From Acidovorax sp. (lineage in GTDB: Bacteria > Pseudomonadota > Gammaproteobacteria > Burkholderiales > Burkholderiaceae_C): a stretch of DNA of 51,776 nt. Position numbers and translations under genes: made by a program. Where the stretch lies: the NCBI GenBank assembly GCA_030692685.1, contig JAUXZO010000225.1, forward strand, positions 1 through 51,776, written 5' to 3'. This document shows, piece by piece, positions 25,090 to 32,900 of the stretch (the stretch's first letter is position 1; the number at the start of each line of letters is the position of its first letter). The notes beneath the pieces were generated by a model. The model had not been told where the DNA came from, searched no databases, and saw nothing but the letters and a program-made list of their open reading frames with translations.

Positions 25090-26235
25090 ATGGCTTATTC
25101 CCTTTCACGCGAAGCGTTCCAAAACGAGCTGCACGGCCAGCGCACCGACCTGTTCACCCTGCGGGGCGCGGGCGGGCTGCAAGTGGCGGTCAGCAACTAC
25201 GGCGCGCGCCTGGTGCGTGTGGCGGTGCCCGACGGGCAGGGCGGTCTCGTCGATGTGGCGCTGGGCTACAACAGCCTGCAGGGCTATCTGGACGGGCAAC
25301 TCTCCATGGGCGCCCTCATTGGCCGCTGGGCCGGGCGTTTGCGCGGCGGTTTGCTCACACTGCCCGACGGCGAAGCGCTGCAGCTGCCCACCAACAGCGG
25401 CCCGCACCACCACCATGGCGGGCCCAAGGGCAGCCGTTTTCAGGTGTTTGCGGTGGACGACGTGCAAGCCGATTCGCTCACCCTGAGCCACACCTTTCGC
25501 ACTGAGGACGACGGCGTGCCCGGCACGCTCCGTCTGCAGCTGCGCCTGCACATCACGGCCGACAACGCGCTGCACATGGCGTGGACCGGCGAGGCGCTGG
25601 ACGCCCCCACGCTGCTCAACATCACCGGGCATGCGTTCTTCAACCTGGCGGGTGCTGGCAGCACACACGGTCACACCCTGCAAGTGCCCGCCAGCCGCTA
25701 CGTGCCGCTGGCGGCCGATGTGTGCCCTGCCGGTTTGGTGCAGCCTGTGGACGCCACGCCGTTCGATTTTCGCCAAGCGCGCAGCGTGAGCGACGCCGTG
25801 GCAGGGCCCAGCGAGCAGCCGGCGCTGGCGGGTGGGCTGGACCACTACCTGGTGCTGGATGACCACGTGTGGGATGAAGAGGGTGCGGCGCTGACACCAC
25901 CCGATCCACCTGAGCCACCCTCATCAGCCATCGCCCCGCCGCAGAACCTGCGCCTTGCGGCGCTGCTGAGTGAACCCGTGAGCGGTCGCACGATGGAGGT
26001 GTGGAGCACCGCGCCCGGTGTGCAGGTGTACGCGGGCCACGGCCTCAAGGCCGACCCGGTGCGCGACCAGGGGCGCGGCGCAGAGCAGGGCGGCTGGCTC
26101 TGGCAGCCGGGCGACGGCATCTGCCTGGAGCCCATGGAGTACCCCGATGCACCCAACCAGCCCGGGTTTCCCGCGCGCTGGCTGGCGCCGGGCGACGTGG
26201 TGCAGGGGGCCATCGTGTACCGCTTCACCGGTTGA
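25090..26235 (+). CDS. galM: Aldose 1-epimerase (GalM family), possible uronate mutarotase
   Basis: A 381-residue mutarotase. The first catalytic histidine is in SGPHHHHGGPKG (near 98-109), the second in ITGHAFFNLAG (near 178-188), and the catalytic glutamate in CLEPMEYPDAPNQPGF (near 344-359). A proline-rich insert (TPPDPPEPPSS) is present before the last third. In a hexuronate locus it probably interconverts anomers of galacturonate or glucuronate for Udh. It starts 10 nt after the EamA gene, so the two are probably co-transcribed. Confidence 0.88.
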   Translation: MAYSLSREAFQNELHGQRTDLFTLRGAGGLQVAVSNYGARLVRVAVPDGQGGLVDVALGYNSLQGYLDGQLSMGALIGRWAGRLRGGLLTLPDGEALQLPTNSGPHHHHGGPKGSRFQVFAVDDVQADSLTLSHTFRTEDDGVPGTLRLQLRLHITADNALHMAWTGEALDAPTLLNITGHAFFNLAGAGSTHGHTLQVPASRYVPLAADVCPAGLVQPVDATPFDFRQARSVSDAVAGPSEQPALAGGLDHYLVLDDHVWDEEGAALTPPDPPEPPSSAIAPPQNLRLAALLSEPVSGRTMEVWSTAPGVQVYAGHGLKADPVRDQGRGAEQGGWLWQPGDGICLEPMEYPDAPNQPGFPARWLAPGDVVQGAIVYRFTG

Positions 26236-26555
26236 CGGTATTGGCGAGCTGGCAATTGTTTTGGCATTTTTGGGCTTTAGCGCCGGTTTTATAAGCACTA
26301 AATGCTATGAATTTGGTAGCAAATTGCCAAGCAGATGCGACCGCTTTCGAACTGCAAAACTGGAGGCGGCACAGAGCGCAAATTTGCTAGCGGCCAGTGG
26401 TTGATAGATAAGCGATAGGGGCTAAAAATACCTAAAAATCCGTCGCCTGTGCGCCAGGCGCGGCAGGAGTTGCCCCGCACAATGCGCTTCGCGAGTGCCG
26501 CACCCTCCCGCCAGCGGCCGTCTCCCGAACTTCCGTTGGCAAAGGACGCAACCGC
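26236..26555. repeat. Intergenic region with degenerate AGCGCT-repeat remnants
   Basis: No gene is visible. Two A/T-rich pieces resemble broken copies of the palindromic repeat: TAAGCACTAAATGCTATGAA (26292-26311) and GCTAGCGGCCAGTGG followed by ATAGATAAGCGATAGGGGC (about 26386-26422). AATTTGGTAGCAAATT between them forms a further small inverted repeat. The region before 26555 must also hold the promoter of the reductase gene. Confidence 0.5.
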
Positions 26556-27548
26556 ATGCACTTCATCGTTCTCGGCGCAGGCGCCATTGGTTGTTATGTG
26601 GGTGGGCGCCTGGCGGCCCATGGCCATTCGGTCTGCCTGGTGGGCCGCCCCCACGCGCTGGAGCCCATCGCATTGAACGGCCTGAAGGTGACTGACCTGG
26701 ACGGCTTTGACCACCCGGCGCCCGCCACCGCGCTGCAGCTGGCGTACTCGCTGGCTGATGCCGCACCTGGTAGAGACAGCATCATCCTGCTGTGTGTCAA
26801 AAGCGGCGCCACCGAATCTGCCGCGCGCGAGCTGGCGGCGGCCTGTGCGCCCGGCACTCCCGTCATCTCCCTGCAAAACGGCGTAGACAACGTGGCCCGC
26901 GTCACAGCGGTGGCGCCCGGCCTGAACGTGTTGGCCGGCATGGTGCCCTACAACGTCGTGCTGCGCGGCGCCCACGTGCACCGCGCCACGGCAGGCCATT
27001 TGCAGTTGCAGCGCGATGCCGCCACCGAGCGCGTTGCTCCGATCTTCAACGCCGCAGGCCTGGCCACCGTGCTGCCTGCCGACATCCGCGCCGTGCAGTG
27101 GGGCAAGCTGCTGCTCAATCTCAACAACCCGGTCAATGCGCTGTCGGACCTGCCCTTGCGGCAAGAGCTGCTCGACCGCGACTACCGCCGCGTCTTCGCC
27201 GCCCTGCAGACCGAAGCCCTGCGCGTGATGGCACGCGCAGGCATCACGCCCGCCCAAGTCACCGCCGTGTCTACCACGTTGCTGCCCCATGTGCTGCGCC
27301 TGCCCAACTGGCTTTTTACCCGGCTGGCCCAACGCATGCTGCAGATCGACGCCACCGCCCGCTCGTCGATGTGGGACGACCTGGAGGCCGGGCGCGTGAC
27401 GGAGGTGGATGCGCTGAGTGGCGCAGTGGTGCGGCTGGCGGAAAAGCACGGGATGCAGGCGCCGCTGAATGCCCGCATGTGTGAACTGCTGGGCGGGCCG
27501 CGCCAGCGCCTGACGGGCGCGCAGATGCGCAAGGCATTGGGGCTGTGA
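26556..27548 (+). CDS. 2-dehydropantoate 2-reductase family protein (ApbA/PanE)
   Basis: A 330-residue NADPH-dependent reductase. The Rossmann motif GAGAIGCYVGG is at residues 6-16 and the KSG catalytic lysine motif near 86-88. The conserved KLLLNLNNPVNALSDL block is near 185-200, and the C-domain motif SSMWDDLEAGRVTEVDALSG follows. PanE makes pantoate for CoA synthesis. Betaproteobacteria often carry several paralogues reducing other 2-oxo acids, so the panE name is not certain. The gene is isolated and is followed 12 nt later by REP elements. Confidence 0.82.
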   Translation: MHFIVLGAGAIGCYVGGRLAAHGHSVCLVGRPHALEPIALNGLKVTDLDGFDHPAPATALQLAYSLADAAPGRDSIILLCVKSGATESAARELAAACAPGTPVISLQNGVDNVARVTAVAPGLNVLAGMVPYNVVLRGAHVHRATAGHLQLQRDAATERVAPIFNAAGLATVLPADIRAVQWGKLLLNLNNPVNALSDLPLRQELLDRDYRRVFAALQTEALRVMARAGITPAQVTAVSTTLLPHVLRLPNWLFTRLAQRMLQIDATARSSMWDDLEAGRVTEVDALSGAVVRLAEKHGMQAPLNARMCELLGGPRQRLTGAQMRKALGL

Positions 27549-27560
27549 TCGGCGCTGTCT

Positions 27561-27594
27561 GTCGGGTTACGCCCTGCGGGCTAACCCGACCTAC
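27561..27594 (-). repeat. REP element A (GTAG-type, inverted)
   Basis: Arms GTCGGGTTA and TAACCCGAC enclose a GC-rich loop and end in CTAC, i.e. GTAG on the minus strand, the head tetranucleotide typical of RAYT substrates. It is almost identical to REP E on the other side of the transposase gene. Confidence 0.88.
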
Positions 27595-27632
27595 CCGCAA
27601 CTGCCCCTGCTGCGCTTCACCATGTGTATCTC

Positions 27633-27662
27633 GTAGGTCGGGTTAGCGCAGCGTAACCCGAC
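27633..27662 (+). repeat. REP element B (GTAG-type)
   Basis: GTAG followed by GTCGGGTTA-GCGCAGCG-TAACCCGAC. It is identical over 30 bases to REP D at 28302 and forms an inverted pair with REP A. Confidence 0.9.
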
Positions 27663-27680
27663 GCTTGCTTCTGTAGCAGC

Positions 27681-27715
27681 CGTCGGGTCACGCCCACCGG
27701 ATTTACCCGATCTAC
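27681..27715 (-). repeat. REP element C (degenerate) overlapping the RAYT stop codon
   Basis: CGTCGGGTCACGCCCACCGG, then ATTTACCCGATCTAC, a mutated copy of the REP A form. Its terminal CTAC contains CTA at 27712-27714, which is the TAG stop of the RAYT gene. Confidence 0.75.
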
Positions 27716-28248
27716 TCATGACCGACCCCATCAAATTGCAGAGGCTCATGGCCCCAATTAGCTGGATAGATGCCTGCAGCCACGTAGCGGTGGAAGCTGG
27801 AATAGGGCCAGTCCGCAGCAGATGCTGCGAGCCCGTGTTTGACCGGGTTGTAGTGGATGTAATCGACGTGTCGCGCGTAGTCGTTTTCATCGCGCACCAG
27901 GTGCTCCCAGTACCGGTGCTGCCATACAGCCTGTTCCTGCTTGGCTGCACGTGCTGCGTCTGTGGGGGCACGCAGTGCGGCCGGGCTGTGTTTGGTGAAC
28001 CAGGTTTTGATCAACCGCCAGCGGGTCGCAAAGTCGGCATCTTCGGGCGGCAGCGTCCAGATGCAGTGCAAATGGTCAGGCAGTACCACCATGGCGTCGA
28101 TATGGAACGGGGGGGTTTGGCGAACCGTTCGGAGGGCTGCGCGCAGGGTCTCAATCGCTTCTTCGGTCTGGAGAATGGGGCGTCGTTCATGCGTGACTAC
28201 CGTAAAAAACAAAGTGGCTCCGGGGGTGAAGGCGCGTCGGTAGTGCAT
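27712..28248 (-). CDS. REP-associated tyrosine transposase (RAYT)
   Basis: A 178-residue Y1/HUH-family transposase-like protein related to IS200/IS605 TnpA. The HUH motif is D58-H59-L60-H61 in LPDHLHCIW, and the catalytic tyrosine is expected in HVDYIHYNPVKHG (Y130 by position). The HRYWEH segment near 111-116 is typical of RAYTs. Such proteins cleave at GTAG next to REP hairpins and are usually single-copy domesticated genes. It is bracketed by REP pairs on both sides, making a full REP/RAYT unit. It appears intact. Confidence 0.9.
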   Translation of the reverse strand: MHYRRAFTPGATLFFTVVTHERRPILQTEEAIETLRAALRTVRQTPPFHIDAMVVLPDHLHCIWTLPPEDADFATRWRLIKTWFTKHSPAALRAPTDAARAAKQEQAVWQHRYWEHLVRDENDYARHVDYIHYNPVKHGLAASAADWPYSSFHRYVAAGIYPANWGHEPLQFDGVGHE

Positions 28249-28301
28249 GGGGCTTGAAGGGGAATGTCTACTTGTTTTTTGGTTGGCGCCGCCCCGTTTG
28301 C

Positions 28302-28331
28302 GTAGGTCGGGTTAGCGCAGCGTAACCCGAC
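28302..28331 (+). repeat. REP element D (GTAG-type)
   Basis: GTAGGTCGGGTTAGCGCAGC and GTAACCCGAC, identical to REP B. It forms an inverted pair with REP E, giving a BIME-like structure upstream of the RAYT gene. Confidence 0.9.
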
Positions 28332-28353
28332 GTTTGCATTCCTTGGCGTGGCC

Positions 28354-28387
28354 GTCGGGTTACGCCCTTCGGGCTAACCCGACCTAC
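28354..28387 (-). repeat. REP element E (GTAG-type, inverted) overlapping the lrp stop codon
   Basis: Same form as REP A, differing in the loop (CCCTTCGGG against CCCTGCGGG). The terminal CTAC includes CTA at 28384-28386, the TAG stop codon of the Lrp-family gene. Confidence 0.88.
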
Positions 28388-28881
28388 GGGTTGCAGACGG
28401 CAAGCGCTGTGTCCAGCGGCACCCGCAGCCCGGTCTTCAGGCTTGCCAGCGCCACCGAGGTTCTGAACCGCTTGATGTTGTCGTCCCCCTCAAACAGCCG
28501 CTGCGTCAGCGCTTCGTAGTCCGCCATCGAGGCCACGGTCACCACCAGCAGATAGTCGGCCTCGCCCGTCACGCCGTAGCACTGCTGCACCGCGTCTTCG
28601 GCGGCGATGCGGGCGCGCAGGGGGGCGGTGCGGTCGGGGCGTTCGTTTTCCAGGTGCACCTCCAGCACGATGGTCAGCGGCATGCCGACCTTGGCAGGGT
28701 CGAGCACAGCCACGTTGGCGCGGATCACGCCGCTGTCTTTCAGCCGCTGTATGCGCCGCTGCACGGCCGGGGCCGACAGGTTTACCGCCTGCGCAATCAC
28801 GCGCTGGGGCGTGGTGTTGTCGGTTTGCAGAATGTCAAGGATGGCGAGGTCAAAACGATCGAGCGCAGCGGGGGCGGGCAT
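28384..28881 (-). CDS. Lrp/AsnC-family transcriptional regulator
   Basis: 165 residues. An N-terminal helix-turn-helix (LDILQTDNTTPQRVIAQAVN, then APAVQRRIQRLKDSGVI) is followed by the RAM ligand domain (YGVTGEADYLLVVTVASMADYE). ATG 28881 (MPAPAALDRFD) fits the family start; the frame's longer upstream part does not. It is divergent from the RhtA-like exporter gene about 90 bp away and is probably its amino-acid-responsive regulator. Its stop codon is formed by REP element E, so its last residues border inserted repeat DNA. Confidence 0.88.
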   Translation of the reverse strand: MPAPAALDRFDLAILDILQTDNTTPQRVIAQAVNLSAPAVQRRIQRLKDSGVIRANVAVLDPAKVGMPLTIVLEVHLENERPDRTAPLRARIAAEDAVQQCYGVTGEADYLLVVTVASMADYEALTQRLFEGDDNIKRFRTSVALASLKTGLRVPLDTALAVCNP

Positions 28882-28970
28882 GGGATGCTCCGGTTTGGGT
28901 GAGCGAAAGTTGCGTGCAGGCCCTGAAATTCGAGCAAAAAGCACGCCCAGGTCGCACTACATTTTCAGGC

Positions 28971-29873
28971 ATGAGTGTTTCACCCCTTCAACGTTTTGTT
29001 CCTTTTCTCGCCGTTCTGGGCTCTGTCACTGCCTTGGGCATCGGCACCTCGTGGGCCAAACAATGGTTGTTTCCGCTAGTCGGGGCGCAGGGCACCACCG
29101 CTGTGCGGGTGGGGTTTTCGGCTGTGCTGCTACTGCTGCTGTGGCGGCCCTGGCGCTGGCATTTGTCGCGCACCGACGCGCGTGCGGTGGTGCTGTATGG
29201 CGCCACGCTGGGCGCCATGAACCTGATGTTCTATATGTCGCTGCGCACCCTGCCGTTTGGCCTGGCGGTGGCCATCGAATTCTCGGGCCCGCTGGCGGTA
29301 GCCATCTGGTCGTCGCGGCGCGCGGTGGATTTTGTGTGGGTGGCGTTGGCGATGGCGGGGCTGGGTATGTTGCTGCCGCTGGGGGTGAACAGCAGCGAGC
29401 TCGACCCGGTGGGTGTGATGTATGCCCTGGGGGCTGCCGTGGCCTGGGCGCTGTACATCGTGTTTGGCAAGCGCGCCGGGCATTTGCATGCGGGTCATTC
29501 GGTGTCGCTGGGTTTGCTGGTGGCCGCCATCGTGGTGGTGCCGGTGGGTGTGGTGCATGCAGGCGCTGCGCTGCTCTCGCCCACTGTGCTGCTGATCGGC
29601 GTGGCGGTGGCGGCGGTGTCCAGCGCCATCCCGATCTCGCTGGAGATGATGGCGCTCAAGCGGCTGCCCAAAGAGGCCTTTGGGATCATGATCAGCATGG
29701 AGCCCGCCGTGGCCGCCGTGCTGGCCCTTGTGCTGCTGGGGGAGCATTTGAGCGCCCTGCAGTGGCTGGCCATTGGCTGCATTGTGGCCGCGTCCATGGG
29801 GAGTGCAGCCACCGCCGCACGCCCCACAGGTAGCAGTGCCGTTAATGCAAAAAAGATAGCTGCTAGCGCTTAG
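28971..29873 (+). CDS. RhtA-like EamA exporter (threonine/homoserine type)
   Basis: 300 residues with ten predicted membrane helices in two EamA repeats. SLEMMALKRLPKEAFGIMIS and MEPAVAAVLALVLLGE are hallmarks of RhtA-type amino-acid exporters. ATG 28971 is chosen; the frame is open 24 codons upstream. The last residues (KKIAASA) and the TAG stop are encoded by an AGCGCT palindromic repeat, so the C-terminal tail was remodelled by repeat insertion. The divergent Lrp regulator suggests amino-acid-controlled expression. Confidence 0.85.
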   Translation: MSVSPLQRFVPFLAVLGSVTALGIGTSWAKQWLFPLVGAQGTTAVRVGFSAVLLLLLWRPWRWHLSRTDARAVVLYGATLGAMNLMFYMSLRTLPFGLAVAIEFSGPLAVAIWSSRRAVDFVWVALAMAGLGMLLPLGVNSSELDPVGVMYALGAAVAWALYIVFGKRAGHLHAGHSVSLGLLVAAIVVVPVGVVHAGAALLSPTVLLIGVAVAAVSSAIPISLEMMALKRLPKEAFGIMISMEPAVAAVLALVLLGEHLSALQWLAIGCIVAASMGSAATAARPTGSSAVNAKKIAASA

Positions 29874-29907
29874 TGGATAAGCGCTAGAGCCACTTTTTAT
29901 ATCAAAT
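29848..29907 (+). repeat. AGCGCT palindromic dispersed repeat, copy 4, spanning the rhtA-like stop codon
   Basis: AAAAAAGATAGCTGCTAGCG, CTTAGTGGATAAGCG and CTAGAGCCACTTTTTATATC. It contains the last codons and TAG stop of the exporter and fills the 37-bp gap to the convergent AAA+ gene, where its hairpin could act as a shared terminator. Confidence 0.85.
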
Positions 29908-29910
29908 CCA

Positions 29911-32900
29911 TCAACCCGGTCCGCTTTTGGGTGAGGGGCGAATGTTGTCGATCATTCCTTCCAGCCGTTCCACTTCCTCGTGCATCTTGGCGTCCGCGCC
30001 CACACGCGTTTCCACAGCGCGCACCAGCGGCATGATGAGCTGCCGGTAGGTGACGGACAGCGACAGCAGTGCATCGACCATGCGCTGGCTTTGGGCTTGG
30101 TCGCTGTTTTGGGTGGCGGCGTGCAGGGCCTGGGTGCTGGCCTGCAGCGTCTGCAATGCCTGCGCAGTGGCGTCCAGGCTGGCGCGCATCTGGGCCTGCG
30201 TCTGCGTAGTGCCGCTTTTCAGGTGTTTGGCCAGTTCGGCCAGCGCTGCCAGTGACGGCTCCAGCCGCCCGAGCAACGCCGCCTGGGCCTGCTGATCCGG
30301 AGTGGGCGTGGGGCTGGCCATGTGTTGGGCGATGGCCGCCAGCGGCTGTGCCAGCTGCTGGCCCAGGTGCTCTGCGTTGTGGGCCAGTTGCTCGGTGAAC
30401 TGGCGCGGCTGCAGCGCGTCCACGCTGCGGGCAATGTCCAGCAGGCCGCGTGTGACGCGCATGCTCGGGTCGTCCTCGGCGCCGCCCATCTTGCGCTGGC
30501 GTTGGTAGCCTTCGCAAATCTCCGTCCAGCGCGCAGCCTCGTCGGGTGTGGGGTTGCCAATCAGGTGGGCCAGCTGCAGCAGGTTTTCTTCGGCGCCGGT
30601 GGTCAGCGTCTGGGCCTCGCCACGGTAGTGGTCGCGCAGCAGCGCGTCCAGCTCTTGCGGCTGCATCAGCGGCGTGACCTGTGGCGCCAGTCGCGCCATG
30701 TTGCGGTAGCTGCCCTGCAGGCGAAACGGCGGCGCCACGCGGTAGCGGTCGTCCTGTGCGGCCGATGCGATGTAAGCCAGGTTCACCTTGAGCAACAGGT
30801 CGCGCACGGTGAACAGGCGCTGGAACAGGTTCTTGAGCTCGTCCAGCTCGGCTGCGCTGTAGGGGTGGGCAAAGGTGGTGGGGTCAATCGCCTCGCCCTG
30901 GGCCAGGCGCACCAGCAGGTGCACGTCCTTGGGCTCGCGTGCGGTCAGCGGCTGGGTCACCGGGTGGGCGGTCAGGCTGTTTTCCAGGTACGACAGCGCA
31001 AACACGGCTTCGCGGCCCGAGAGCACGTCGCCCAGGTTGTAGATGTCGGCCCGGTTGGCCAGCATGTCCGGAATGCGGAACACGTCGCCCGACTCGGTGT
31101 ACGGGTTGCCCGCCATCACTACCGCGAAGCGCTTACCGCGCATGTCCCAGGTGCGGGGTTGGCCCTGCCACACGCCTTCGATGCGGCGCGTGCCGTCGGC
31201 CAGGGCAATGAACTTCTGCAGAAACTCGGGGTGCGTGTGCTGGATGTCGTCCAGGTACAGCATCACGTTGCTGCCCATGGCCAGGCCCAGGTTCAGTTTC
31301 TCCAGCTCTTGCCGGGCAGCGCTGTTGGGCGCGGTGACGGGGTCGATGGACGTGACGCCGTGGCCCAGCGCCGGGCAGTTGATGCGCACAAACACCAGGC
31401 CCAGCCGGTCGGCCACGTATTCCATGATGGTGGTCTTGCCGTAGCCAGGCGGCGAGATCAGCAGCAGCATGCCCATGCGGTCGGTGCGGGCAGCATCACC
31501 CGCAGCACCAATCTGTTTGGACAGGTTGGCGCCAATCAGCGGCAAATACACCTCGTCAATCAGGCGGTTGCGCACAAAGGTAGACAACGGCTTGGCCTGG
31601 AACTGCGTCAGGTGCAGGCGTGCTTTTTCTTGCACCAGCAGCTCGTGCCGCAGGGCTTGCAGCGCGGTGAAACTGGCCACCGCATGCACGCGGTGGTAGC
31701 GCACGCGGCGCCAGAAGTCGTTCAGGTCAATGGCCAGCGTGCCCTGTGCAATGCGCGCATGTTCGCTTCGCAGGCCCTGCACCGTGGCCTGCAAGGTGGC
31801 GTTCACGCGGTGGCGCGGCGCGTCCACCGCCAGCAAGGTGGCGGCGTCATCGATGCCTGCCAGCAGCGCGGCGGCGTTTTCGGTCTGCGACTGGGCATAG
31901 GCACGCACCCAGTGGCGCGCCAGGCGCCAGCGTTCGGCGGGCTCGGCTGCGGCCAGGTCGCGCTGCCAGTTGGCACGCAAGCCGCCGTGGTCCAGTGCGC
32001 GCTCCAGCCCCTGTGCAAGGTCCTGGCCGGTGCCGCTGACCACCCAGGTGGGGGGCAGGTCGGGCGTGGTTTCGCGTTCGGCCAGCTCGCGCACCAGGTA
32101 GGCGGCGGCGTCCATGCTGAGGGTGGTGGCCAGTGCTTCGCGCTCGTCGGCGGTCATGGCGCCGGGTGTGGGCGCAATCTCGGGCAGCAACTCGTGCAGC
32201 AGGTGCGGAAACTCGTGCGCAAAGCGGTGCAGTACTGACTGGGCTTCGTGCTCCAGCGCTTGCTGCGCGTCGCGCCGGGTGAACAGCTGGGCAATCTGGG
32301 CCGCGCTGCGGGCACGGCGCGCCAGCGACTGGCGGCCTTCCTCGCGCAGGCCATGTTGCCAATACAGCAGCGCCAGCGCGCGTTCTGCCGGGCCATACAC
32401 CAGCAAGCCCGCAGCCGCTTGCAATGGCGCCAGCACTTGCACCACACGCAGCGCATCGTCGTCATGAATGCCGCGTTGGTAGCCCTCTTGGTAGCGGCCT
32501 GCGGCAAAGCGGCGCAGGGGCTCCAGCAAAGCGGCGGGCGGCGGGGCGTCGGGCCCGGCCTCGGTCAATTGCACCAGCAGCTCGGCCCAGCCGGGTTCGC
32601 TGGTGCCGTTGTGCAAAGCGTCAATCCACTCCGCGCTCAGGTATTCGATGCGCGACAGGGCGGGTGTTTCAGACACCAGCGCCTGGTCCCAATAGGGGCG
32701 CAGCGCCAGCAGGCGCTCGTCGTGCGCGGGGGCCAGGTAGTCGGTGCCGGTGATCTGCCAGGCCAGTCCGCCGTCGTGCGCCACCAGCGTCAGGTCCAGC
32801 GGCTGGCGGTTGACGGTAAAACTGTGCGCGCCCAGGCGCAGGCCGCTGGTGGCACCTTCGCCCGAGGCCAGGTCGCGCTGGTCGCGCACCGAGCGCAGGG

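Noticed and set aside
27718..28257. 179-codon plus-strand frame across the RAYT region
   Set aside because: Antisense to an intact RAYT with an HUH motif.
27561..28387. CRISPR-like repeats near the RAYT gene
   Set aside because: The repeats are inverted hairpins of GTAG-type REPs with irregular spacing, not regularly spaced direct repeats with spacers.
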